A stretch of DNA of 44,778 bases from an uncultured Clostridium sp. (GTDB lineage: Bacteria > Bacillota > Clostridia > TANB77 > CAG-508), in assembly GCA_900556135.1 (NCBI GenBank), contig USNR01000012.1, positions 1 to 44,778 of the forward strand, in the 5' to 3' direction. Under the pieces are notes generated by a model. It was not told the DNA's origin. It worked only from the letters and a program-made list of their open reading frames with translations, and did not search any database. The position numbers were made by a program, and so were the translations under genes. This document shows, in pieces, positions 1 to 7,353 of this stretch; the stretch's first letter is position 1, and each line of letters begins with the position of its first letter.

Positions 1-1
1 G

Positions 2-349
2 GCAGGCCGTGCAGCAGAAAAAATTATAATGAATGATATTTCAACAGGAGCAAGTAATGACTTCGAAGTAGCAACTAAAATAGCAAAAGATATGGTTACA
101 GTATATGGAATGAGTGATGTAGTTGGTACTATATCAATAAATCCAGATAAAGATCCATATGAATTACAATTACTTGGAGAAAAATATACAGATGCAATAG
201 GTGCAGAAGTAAAAATATTATTAGATACTGCATATGCTAAAGCACAAAAAATGATACTTGAGCATATGGACAAACTTCATGAGGTGGCACAAACATTATT
301 GAAAAATGAAATAATAACAGAACAAGAATTTGAAGAGATATTTAAGTAG
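2..349 (+). CDS. ftsH: ATP-dependent zinc metalloprotease FtsH, C-terminal end (partial)
   Basis: The reading frame is open from the window edge and begins AGRAAEKIIMNDISTGASND, the conserved stretch of the M41 peptidase domain of FtsH, a membrane-anchored AAA+ protease that degrades misfolded membrane proteins and short-lived regulators. Only the last 115 or so residues are present, so the AAA+ ATPase, the HEXXH zinc site and the membrane segments lie upstream, outside the window. The end is the helical tail of the protease domain (EIITEQEFEEIFK). A strong terminator follows within 10 bases, so this is the last gene of its transcript. Family assignment is firm; completeness cannot be judged. 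Confidence 0.93.
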   Translation, partial: AGRAAEKIIMNDISTGASNDFEVATKIAKDMVTVYGMSDVVGTISINPDKDPYELQLLGEKYTDAIGAEVKILLDTAYAKAQKMILEHMDKLHEVAQTLLKNEIITEQEFEEIFK

Positions 350-357
350 AGTAGAAT

Positions 358-391
358 CTGAAAAAGTAAAATAATACTTTTTCAGTTTTTT
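358..391 (+). terminator. Rho-independent terminator of ftsH
   Basis: A perfect 10-bp stem CTGAAAAAGT / ACTTTTTCAG with an 8-base loop is followed by a run of T. It sits 9 bases after the ftsH stop. Confidence 0.9.
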
Positions 392-432
392 ATATGGTAG
401 AAAATTTTTTTTGTAGGAGTTTTTTATTTGTG

Positions 433-461
433 TTGAAAAAAATATATGGACATGTTATAAT
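433..461 (+). promoter_or_regulatory. Promoter of first lipoprotein gene
   Basis: TTGAAA (433-438), a 17-base spacer and TATAAT (456-461) form a near-consensus sigma-A promoter. The same promoter with nearly the same flanks recurs at 1080-1108, ahead of the paralogue. Confidence 0.85.
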
Positions 462-517
462 ACGAGTATGTAACTAGTAAAAAATATGTTTTTTCTTTAC
501 AAATGGAGGGAGAAAAG

Positions 518-997
518 ATGAAAAAGAAAATAATTTTGCTTTTATGTTTCATAATGTTAACTGTTATTCTAACAGGTTGTTCATCTATTACAATTGATGA
601 AGCAGAAATTGAAAAAATGACAGAAATTGCGGATCATGTTGCCAATGAAAAAGGGTATAAATTACCTGAAGGCTATAAAGTTTCATACGAAAATGAAACA
701 ACAAATGCACGGATATGTATAAGTAAGAGAATTGAAAGTGGAAAAGTTTTCCTTGATATAACTTTTGATATTTCAGGAGAAGAAACAAAATTTACTGAAA
801 TGGAGATACAGGATTTCTCAATGATGTATTCGGTGTGGACTTATATAATAGTAATTCTGGCTGCTATCGGTTGCATAATTTTAGCTATACTTATTTCTGA
901 ATTTCTGCAAAAAATCGATAAAAAATTAAAAAAGGTAAATTCAAAACTGAAAAAAAGAATAGTTAAGTTGAAAGAAGAAAAGGAAAATGTAGAATAG
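518..997 (+). CDS. Small lipoprotein with C-terminal membrane helix (paralogue 1)
   Basis: Family not recognised. The start at 518 is chosen because GGAGGGA (505-511) lies 6 bases upstream; an in-frame ATG at 503 overlaps that ribosome site. The product (159 aa) starts with a Lys-rich n-region, a hydrophobic core and the lipobox LTGC, so it should be lipidated on Cys and exported. A middle region of about 75 residues is acidic and mixed; then comes a strong membrane helix (around YIIVILAAIGCIILAILI) and a tail very rich in Lys and Glu. It therefore seems anchored twice, by lipid and by helix, with the tail in the cytoplasm. The gene at 1164 is a shorter paralogue with its own copy of promoter and leader. 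Function unknown. Confidence 0.8.
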   Translation: MKKKIILLLCFIMLTVILTGCSSITIDEAEIEKMTEIADHVANEKGYKLPEGYKVSYENETTNARICISKRIESGKVFLDITFDISGEETKFTEMEIQDFSMMYSVWTYIIVILAAIGCIILAILISEFLQKIDKKLKKVNSKLKKRIVKLKEEKENVE

Positions 998-1006
998 CAT
1001 AAAAGA

Positions 1007-1046
1007 AAAGTTGAAGTTGAAATTATTTTACAACTTCAACTTTTTT
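1007..1046 (+). terminator. Rho-independent terminator after lipoprotein 1
   Basis: Stem AGTTGAAGTTG / CAACTTCAACT (11 bp), then a T run. It separates the two paralogous lipoprotein genes into independent transcripts. Confidence 0.9.
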
Positions 1047-1079
1047 CTATGTTTTTACCATTCAAATTTATATTTAATG

Positions 1080-1108
1080 TTGAAAAAAATATGTAAACAT
1101 GGTATAAT
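1080..1108 (+). promoter_or_regulatory. Promoter of second lipoprotein gene
   Basis: TTGAAA (1080-1085), 17-base spacer, TATAAT (1103-1108). The sequence from here to the start codon closely matches that ahead of the first paralogue, 647 bp upstream. Confidence 0.85.
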
Positions 1109-1163
1109 ATGGGCATGTAACTGATAAACTATATATTTTTTCTTTACAAATGGAGGAAAAAAG

Positions 1164-1550
1164 ATGAAAAAGAAAATAATTTTACTTTTATGTTTCATAA
1201 TGGTAACTGTTATTCTAACAGGCTGTTCATCAAAAAATAATGTTGATGAAGCAGAAATTGAAAGGATGACAGAAATTGCAAACCATATTGCAAGTGGTGA
1301 AGAATGCTATAGAGTGCCGGAAGAATATGAAGCAACATACGTTGATAAAAATGTGAATAGACGGATATGCATAAAAAAGGTAATCAAAAGTGAAGTGACC
1401 GAAGCAACTTTCGACATTTCGTTGCAAGAGCCGACTTTAATTAAGGCAAAAAAATATAATTATGTTGTCAAATATTCATCATACTGTACTATAGGTTTTA
1501 TACTCCTTTTTGGATTTTTTGCTTTAATTAGAAAAATTACAGAAGGCTAA
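1164..1550 (+). CDS. Small lipoprotein with C-terminal membrane helix (paralogue 2)
   Basis: 128 aa. The first 20 residues are nearly identical to those of the gene at 518, including the LTGC lipobox, and both continue with the same DEAEIE-MTEIA pattern, so they are tandem duplicates. After that the middle region has diverged and is shorter. A C-terminal hydrophobic segment (about residues 104-123) ends in RKITEG, lacking the long Lys-Glu tail of the first copy. GGAGG lies just upstream of the ATG. The duplicated unit includes promoter, leader and signal peptide, suggesting selection for a second copy with a different exposed part. Function unknown. Confidence 0.8.
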   Translation: MKKKIILLLCFIMVTVILTGCSSKNNVDEAEIERMTEIANHIASGEECYRVPEEYEATYVDKNVNRRICIKKVIKSEVTEATFDISLQEPTLIKAKKYNYVVKYSSYCTIGFILLFGFFALIRKITEG

Positions 1551-1564
1551 AGAACACTAAGGTA

Positions 1565-1599
1565 AAAAATAAAGTAGCAATTATTGCTACTTTATTTTT
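1565..1599. terminator. Bidirectional terminator between lipoprotein 2 and pseudouridine synthase
   Basis: The stem AAATAAAGTAGCAA / TTGCTACTTTATTT with a 3-base loop is flanked by A on the left and T on the right, so it works on both strands. It overlaps the stop codon of the minus-strand gene. Confidence 0.9.
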
Positions 1600-2464
1600 T
1601 TTCTATAATTTTACCATTCAAATAAGATAAAATACCACTTGGAGAAGAAAAATTAAATTTTAAGCTATAACTTTCAAGCAATTGAGTCTTTTTATCAAAT
1701 TTTTTATTTATTTCATTTTTGCCATACTTTCCATCTCCAATAATAGGCAATCCTACGTAAGCAAGATGTGCTCTAATTTGATGAGTCCTACCAGTTTCTA
1801 ATTTAACATCTAATGTAGAAATATTTTGTTTATTATCTTCTTTAATAACTTCATAAGAAGTAATAATTTTCTGATAGCCTTTTTTAGGCTCATCTAAAAT
1901 GTAAACTAAAGATTTTTTACTATCCTTAAACAAGAAGGCTTCAAGTTTAGCTTTTTTTACTTTAGGTATTCCATAGACAATAGCTCTATAATGTTTTTCA
2001 ATCTCGTGATTTTTAAATTTATCTAAAAGAATGTTTAAAGATTCTTCATTTTTAGCAAATAAAACAAGACCACTAGTGTTTCTATCGAGTCTATGGCACG
2101 GAAAAACTTCATATCCTAAAAGATTTGAAACATAGAATGTTAAAGAGTTTTCGCCTAAAACTTCTAAACCAGCAGGCTTATTAATTACAACAATGTTATC
2201 ATCTTCATATATAATAGAAGAATGGCTTAAGGAAAATGAAGAAGCGGGTTTGTTACCTAAAAGTACATCGTCAGAAATGTATAAACATATTTCGTCTCCT
2301 GTATGCACAACAACATTATTTGAAACTCTAATGCCATTTACACGAATATCCTTCTTTCTTAGAGCCTTGTAAATTACATTAATATTCAAATTCTTAAAAT
2401 TATTTAATATGCAATTATTCAATTTTTTTCCATCATTTTTATTATCTACAATTAAAGTTCTCAT
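1592..2464 (-). CDS. RluA-family 23S rRNA pseudouridine synthase
   Basis: 290 aa from the ATG at 2464. An N-terminal S4-like RNA-binding region (around ALRKKDIRVNGIRVSNNVVV) is followed by the catalytic domain. That domain holds HRLDRNTSGLVLFAK, in which the Asp is the catalytic residue of the RluA/RluC/RluD family, and the later motif LETGRTHQIRAHLAYVGLPI. It converts specific rRNA or tRNA uridines to pseudouridine; the exact target cannot be told. A TTG at 2500 would add 12 residues, but that TTG is part of a promoter -35 (TTGCCA, 17 bases, TATAAT), so the ATG at 2464 is preferred. The gene stands alone and converges on the lipoprotein pair. Confidence 0.88.
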   Translation of the reverse strand: MRTLIVDNKNDGKKLNNCILNNFKNLNINVIYKALRKKDIRVNGIRVSNNVVVHTGDEICLYISDDVLLGNKPASSFSLSHSSIIYEDDNIVVINKPAGLEVLGENSLTFYVSNLLGYEVFPCHRLDRNTSGLVLFAKNEESLNILLDKFKNHEIEKHYRAIVYGIPKVKKAKLEAFLFKDSKKSLVYILDEPKKGYQKIITSYEVIKEDNKQNISTLDVKLETGRTHQIRAHLAYVGLPIIGDGKYGKNEINKKFDKKTQLLESYSLKFNFSSPSGILSYLNGKIIEKK

Positions 2465-2471
2465 ATTTGAT

Positions 2472-2500
2472 ATTATACAAGAAAAAGACAAATTTGGCAA
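2472..2500 (-). promoter_or_regulatory. Promoter of pseudouridine synthase, apparently leaderless
   Basis: On the minus strand TTGCCA (2500-2495), a 17-base spacer and TATAAT (2477-2472) end only 7 bases before the ATG at 2464. Transcription should therefore start at or next to the A of the start codon. No Shine-Dalgarno sequence is present. Confidence 0.65.
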
Positions 2501-2569
2501 TAAAACAATACATATTCAGTACACACAATTTACATAGAAAATTAACTTGAAAAAATTGTAAATTAACTG

Positions 2570-2598
2570 TTGATTTTTGCTTTTTTTATTGCTATACT
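2570..2598 (+). promoter_or_regulatory. Promoter of repeat-bearing surface protein
   Basis: TTGATT (2570-2575), 17-base spacer ending TTTATTGC, TATACT (2593-2598), preceded by ATTAACT. Almost the same arrangement occurs at the right edge of the window (44747-44775). Confidence 0.75.
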
Positions 2599-2626
2599 TT
2601 CAGTATAAAATTAAGGAGGAAGAAAA

Positions 2627-5048
2627 ATGTATAAGAATAATAAAGGTATAACACTATTAGCGTTATGTGTAACAATAGCAGTAATGCTTATATTAGCAGG
2701 TGTTGTAGTAAACTCCTTAACAGGAAATAATGGCTTAATAAAAGTAGCAAGAGATGCAACAGATAATGTGGTAGAAGAAGATGAAGCAGGAGAGAGCCAA
2801 CGAAATAGTATCTACAGTGAAATAACAGCCCAAAAAGATGACCTTATAACAACAGGAGCTTTTGTTACAGACTTGCAAGTAACTGCAAATAATCAAACAA
2901 AAACAATATCAGCTACTGCAAGTGTAACAAACCAAGAAATTTTAAGCTATACTTTTTATATAAAGAAAACAACATATGATGATAAAGCATATGTAAAAAT
3001 AGAAAAAGCTGATAGAGCAACTTCTACAATAACTAAAAAAGTAGAAGATGATGCAGTATATCAAATAAAAGTAGTTGCTATAAATAAAGAAGGAAAAAAA
3101 GGAACAGCAATACAAAAAATAGCAGTGGGAGAAATGTTAAAACTTAATGTTGCATCAACAACAGGAGTAGACTCGTATCCAGATGTATTATTAGTTTCAG
3201 CAGAAAGTTTAGAAAACTATATAGATTATATACAAATGCCAGATGGAACTAAGGTAACAGCATCATCTAAATATGAGTTAAAAACAACATATAATACAAC
3301 AAAAAATGGACCAATAACTTTTATAGTAAAAGATATAGCTGGAAATAGCAAAACAATAACATATAATGAACAAAATATTCCAGACTTTACAACAGAATGG
3401 ACGATAACAGAAGCAAATACGGAAGTGTATATTCCGATGACTGGTAATGTGGATGTGTATATAGACTACGGAGATGGAACAAAAGAAAATGTGACAAGTG
3501 ATAATCCAACACATATCTATCAAAATACGGGAACATATACAATAAAAATATCGGGAAAATGTGGCCAGTTTGGAAAGAGAAAAAATAATAAAAATGATTC
3601 AGACTATGAAACTTATAATAATAATTTTGTGAAAAATATAACAGGTATAAAAAAGTGGGGATGTTTAGAAAATTCATATTATGGATTCCGTGATTGTTTG
3701 AACATTAGCAGCACAATACCTGAACCACACAAACAGAGTCTTAAGAATATAATAGACTTTTATTCAACATTTAGTGGATGCTCAAGTCTAGAAGGAAACA
3801 TTCCAAGAAATTTGTTTGCTAACTGTTCTAGTGTTACAAAATTTGAGGGAACTTTTAGCGGTTGTAATAATTTAATAGGAAGTATTCCAGAGAATTTATT
3901 TGTAAATTGTCCAAATGTTACTAATTTTTGCTATACATTTAGTGGCTGTTCGAATTTAGCAGGAAGTATCCCAGAGAATTTGTTTGAAAAAAATTTAGAA
4001 GTTACTAATTTTAGAGGAACCTTCAAGAACTGTTCGAATTTGACGGGAAGTATACCAGAAAATTTGTTTAAAAATTGTACAGAGGTATTACAATTTGGAA
4101 GTGGTTTTATTTGGGAAGGAACCTTCTATGGTTGCTCGAATTTAACGGGAAAAATTCCGGAAAAACTATTTGCTAATTGTACTAAGGTAGAATGTTTTAG
4201 TAGTGTTTTTGAAGGATGTAAAAACTTGACAGGAAGTATACCAGAAAGTTTATTTACTAATTGCTCCAATGTGAAATATCTAGGTGGAGTATTTAAACGG
4301 TTGTTCAGGTTTAACAGGAAATATTCCAGAAAGCCTATTTGAAAATTGTCCTAATGTTGAAGATTTTTATTTTGTGTTTGATAGTTGCTCTGGACTTACA
4401 GGAAGTATCCCGGAAAATTTATTTGCAAATTGTCCTAAAGTGAGCAGATTTACAAATTCTTTTACGAGATGTACTAACTTAACAGGAGATATACCTGAAA
4501 ATCTATTTAGAAATTGTATTAATGTGACATCGTTTGCAAGTACATTTGAAGGCTGTAGTGGATTAAATGGACAGATATTAGAAAAAATATTTGCACAAAA
4601 TACAAAGGTAACTAGTTTTTCTAGAACATTTTTTTCTTGCTCTAGTTTAACTGGTAATATCCCAGAAAATCTATTTGCAAATTGTCCTGAGGTAACAGAC
4701 TTTTATGGTACATTTTGGAGATGTAAAAAATTAACAGGAAGTATACCAGAAAAATTATTCGCAAATAATACAAAAGTAACAAACTTTAACGGAACATTCG
4801 TAGATTGCGAGAATCTAACAGGAAGTATACCAGAAAATTTATTTGCAAACTGCCCTAATGTAATATCTTTTGGGGGGAGTGGACGAGGTGGAAATAGTAT
4901 ATCTTATAATGGAACTTTCAATGGTTGTACATCTCTAACAGGAAATGCACCAGAACTATGGAATAGAGAAAATGTAACATCATCATATTACTGCTTCTAT
5001 GATACAAACTTTGATAACAAAGACAGTATTCCAGATGATTGGAAATAA
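2627..5048 (+). pseudogene. Large BspA-like surface protein with prepilin-type N-terminus, split by +1 frameshift
   Basis: Two reading frames (2627-4342 and the frame ending 5048) join if one A is removed from the AAA run at 4295-4297; the product would be about 806 aa. Order: a type IV prepilin-like start (NNKG then ITLLALCVTIAVMLILAG), two beta-rich Ig-like stretches, a PKD-like segment (DYGDGTKENV ... HIYQNTGTYTIKISG), then about fourteen copies of a 28-residue repeat of the pattern NLTGSIPENLFANCPNVTNF--TF-GC. The repeats resemble the DUF285/BspA leucine-rich type found in surface proteins. Each copy has Cys at two fixed positions. The reading on both sides of the frameshift is intact, so the break is recent, a phase switch, or a sequencing error. 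The N-terminus suggests processing by a prepilin peptidase; a role in adhesion is inference. Confidence 0.8.
3770..5000 (+). repeat. About fourteen 84-bp coding repeats (28 residues each)
   Basis: Tandem units encoding the SIPENLF-NC-VT-F pattern. Most are exactly 28 codons; units four and thirteen carry Gly-rich insertions (around 4100-4120 and 4870-4910). Codons differ between copies, so the array is not freshly amplified. Confidence 0.85.
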
Positions 5049-5066
5049 TGTTGAAAGGATTTTATT

Positions 5067-5603
5067 ATGAAGAATTTTAAGAATATATTTATTGTAATTT
5101 TAGTAGTGCTAATTATGATTTTTGCTATATTAGTAGTACGTACAGGAAAAGATAAAAATACATCTAGTGGAAACACAGTTGCAGATTTATATGATGTAGA
5201 TTCTGCTTTAAGTAAAGATGCTATTTATCAAGAAGTTTATACAGAGGTTATGCTAGGAGAGGAGAAACATGTTGAGCATGCTGATGATGGAACTAGGGTT
5301 AATACTAGCACTAAAATACAAGAGGTTCAGCATGTAAATGGAAAAGATGATATTGTTATTCAAGGTTTAAATATTACAGCTAAAGAAGGCATAACTACTA
5401 TTACTGGAACTGCAAAAAATACATCTAACTCGGAAAACGGAGACTTTATGGTTTATATTTCATTATTAGATGATAGCAATATTGAAATCTTAGAAATTGG
5501 AGCATATATTAATCAAATAAATCCTAAAGGCGAAGTGGAGTTTACAGCTATTACGTCAACAGATTTAGCAAATGCATATGATTATAGTGTGACAAAAAAA
5601 TAA
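5067..5603 (+). CDS. Membrane-anchored extracellular protein, FxLYD-like C-terminal domain
   Basis: 178 aa, 18 bp after the surface-protein gene and probably cotranscribed. A short basic start and one membrane helix (about residues 7-25) are followed by an exported region. The last 80 residues (GLNITAKEGITTITGTAKN ... INQINPKGEVEFTAITSTDL) look like the FxLYD-type beta-sandwich in which an internal TGTAKNTS strand is followed by a closing strand. Such domains occur in small surface proteins of Gram-positive bacteria. The gene is likely a partner of the preceding prepilin-like protein. Function unknown; the domain call is moderate. Confidence 0.65.
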   Translation: MKNFKNIFIVILVVLIMIFAILVVRTGKDKNTSSGNTVADLYDVDSALSKDAIYQEVYTEVMLGEEKHVEHADDGTRVNTSTKIQEVQHVNGKDDIVIQGLNITAKEGITTITGTAKNTSNSENGDFMVYISLLDDSNIEILEIGAYINQINPKGEVEFTAITSTDLANAYDYSVTKK

Positions 5604-5676
5604 AGCATAGATGCTATCAATGATATAAAACTTATTTTAAAGATATTGTGAAATTTATGGAAGGGAATAGATGTGT

Positions 5677-5997
5677 ATGGAAAGTAAAAATGAAAAGATA
5701 AAAGACATAATAATGATAATTTTAACTATAATATTATCATTTTTAGCTATTATGTATATGTATAATAAAATTACATCAAAAGTAACTAAACCAGTTCTTT
5801 CTGAATCTGAATATAGGGAAAAATTAAAAGAAGAAATAACATATGAATATGTTACAAAACCAGAAGAGGAAAGCAAAAAACAAGAAGAAGAACTTGAAAA
5901 ACAGCAAGAAGAAGAGCAAAAAGCAGAAGAGGATAGAATGTTAAATGAAATGGCTCAAAACATGGAAAGAGAAATGATTCAAGGTGTTGAATTATAA
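5677..5997 (+). CDS. Small single-pass membrane protein with Glu/Lys/Gln coiled coil
   Basis: 106 aa from the ATG at 5677; an ATG two codons earlier (5671) is also possible, and GGAAGGG (5659-5665) serves both. One membrane helix (about residues 11-29), then a strongly charged helix rich in EE, KQ and EQ, probably a coiled coil, ending MEREMIQGVEL. No family recognised. It follows the surface-protein pair in the same direction, ends at a shared bidirectional terminator, and may be a spacer or assembly protein of that cluster; that is inference only. Confidence 0.65.
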   Translation: MESKNEKIKDIIMIILTIILSFLAIMYMYNKITSKVTKPVLSESEYREKLKEEITYEYVTKPEEESKKQEEELEKQQEEEQKAEEDRMLNEMAQNMEREMIQGVEL

Positions 5998-6009
5998 AAT
6001 ATAATTATT

Positions 6010-6039
6010 AGAAGAATAGAGAATTGGCTCTATTCTTCT
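6010..6039. terminator. Bidirectional terminator
   Basis: A 12-bp perfect stem AGAAGAATAGAG / CTCTATTCTTCT with a 6-base loop between convergent genes. The T run is short on both strands, so efficiency is uncertain. Confidence 0.65.
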
Positions 6040-7139
6040 TTCATCATATCATTAACTCTTTCAAAATCGTTTGTATCTTTGTATGCCATGTATACTTGTG
6101 AAGAATTGGTATTTCTTAAAAATTCCACAATTTGATATACGTCAATCCAGATTTGATTTGTTCCCTCTTTTTGTACTTCATTAAAGATTAATTGCAAGCC
6201 GAAATGTAAGTGAGGAATATTAATATTATTAACATTTTCCTTTGAGCTATAACCAGTCATTCCTAAGTAGCCTATTACATCTCCTGCATTTACTAATTGA
6301 CCTTCAGATAAATCTTTGGCATAAGGGTGGTCTTTTCTAAGATGAGCATAATAGTAATAACGTTTGCCATCAAAGCTACGAATCCCAACTCGCCAACCAC
6401 CATATTGGTTCCAACCAAGAGCTTCTACATAACCAGATTCCACAGCAATAATTGGAGTTCCTATACTTCCAAGCAAATCGTTACCAAGGTGCTTTCTTTT
6501 ATAACCATACGAACGTGAGGTACCGAAATCTTTATAATGGCTAAAGCTATAGCCCCTGGCAATTGGCGAAAATACCTTTAAGCCATAATTTGTTTTGTAA
6601 GATTTATTGCCATTTTCGTCGGTTGTTTGGATGGTATAAGTTCCAATATATTCATGAAAAATTGCGTCTAAGCTTTCAAAATAATAATTATATAATTTAA
6701 AATCTTTGGTAAGCTCGGAAATGCTTAAACCAGATTTTAGTTTGGTAACAAGAGTGTTTAAATCAGCCTGGTTAAACTTAGAAAAATCGCCACTATATTT
6801 ACATGCAAAATATGACATTAGTTCTATCCAATTGAATTGAACATCTTCATTATTTCTATGTGATGAAATATCTAAATCAGAAAGCTTTTTTAACATATAA
6901 GCAGTTCCTTGAAAGTCAACCCATTTTATATAAGACTTTTCAGGAGTTTCTGATTTTTCAACATATTCATCAATGGTATTTTGAATTTCTGCTTCTGTGT
7001 TTGGATATGCAATTTCGTTAGTTGGTTCTTCTTTAGAAAATAAAAAAATATATGTACATACTGTTATAACAATTAACAATATTAAGAACGAAAAAATAAC
7101 TGCTTTTATGTGATTAACTTTTGTAACTTTAAAAAACAT
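6030..7139 (-). CDS. Membrane-anchored M23 (LytM-type) peptidase
   Basis: Numbering from the upstream ATG at 7151 (373 aa); the ATG at 7139 is preferred because AGGTGGG lies between the two. Residues 15-38 form a membrane anchor; 50-190 are a helical linker of unknown type; 195-320 are an M23 domain with the zinc ligands His221 and Asp225 (KHLGNDLLG), His270 (YYYYAHL) and the HLHFG motif at 314-318. All ligands are present, so the enzyme should cleave peptide cross-links in the cell wall. It has its own transcript, divergent from ileS. Sporulation M23 proteins (SpoIIQ type) have a similar layout, but nothing here proves that role. Confidence 0.85.
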   Translation of the reverse strand: MFFKVTKVNHIKAVIFSFLILLIVITVCTYIFLFSKEEPTNEIAYPNTEAEIQNTIDEYVEKSETPEKSYIKWVDFQGTAYMLKKLSDLDISSHRNNEDVQFNWIELMSYFACKYSGDFSKFNQADLNTLVTKLKSGLSISELTKDFKLYNYYFESLDAIFHEYIGTYTIQTTDENGNKSYKTNYGLKVFSPIARGYSFSHYKDFGTSRSYGYKRKHLGNDLLGSIGTPIIAVESGYVEALGWNQYGGWRVGIRSFDGKRYYYYAHLRKDHPYAKDLSEGQLVNAGDVIGYLGMTGYSSKENVNNINIPHLHFGLQLIFNEVQKEGTNQIWIDVYQIVEFLRNTNSSQVYMAYKDTNDFERVNDMMKEE

Positions 7140-7206
7140 ATCCCACCTCATAAAACAATAGTATTATAAAGTATATTAAAATAAAGAAAAAATAGAACAA
7201 TAAGTA

Positions 7207-7235
7207 TTGCAATTGGGCCTAAAAAGTGTTATATT
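7207..7235 (+). promoter_or_regulatory. Promoter of ileS
   Basis: TTGCAA (7207-7212), 17-base spacer, TATATT (7230-7235). The AGTATTGCAATT context also occurs at the rubrerythrin promoter (24139). Confidence 0.7.
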
Positions 7236-7249
7236 AGATAACATAATAA

Positions 7250-7325
7250 AACCATGACGAGGACAAGATAAAATACAAAGTTTATCCATTTCGTCCTAGA
7301 AAAAGTTCAAACTAGGAAGAGGTGG
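7250..7325 (+). promoter_or_regulatory. Structured leader of ileS, class uncertain
   Basis: The leader can fold as an outer stem GACGA / TCGTC around an inner stem GATAAA / TTTATC, followed by a hairpin CCTAG / CTAGG. The stretch GACGAGGACAAG resembles the 5' base of T-box stem I, and a T-box would be the expected regulator of ileS, but the diagnostic T-box sequence (GGTGGNACC type) and a terminator are missing. Either a shortened or decayed T-box or another RNA element. Confidence 0.4.
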
Positions 7326-7353
7326 ATTTTTTATGAAAAGGGAGGAAATATAG

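Noticed and set aside
4291..4299. TTTAAAC in the surface-protein gene as a programmed -1 frameshift site
   Set aside because: The zero frame reads TTT AAA C, not T TTA AAC, and the intact continuation lies in the +1 frame, so the classic -1 mechanism does not fit.
3770..5000. CRISPR-like array
   Set aside because: The 84-bp period is coding repeat of 28 residues with varying codons, not identical short repeats with spacers.
4284..5048. Independent gene starting at 4284
   Set aside because: It begins inside a repeat, has no ribosome site and continues the upstream repeat pattern after one-base correction.
7318..7335. AGAGGTGGATTTTTT as a complete T-box
   Set aside because: It lacks the ACCGCG-type continuation and an antiterminator/terminator pair; kept only as a possible decayed or variant element.
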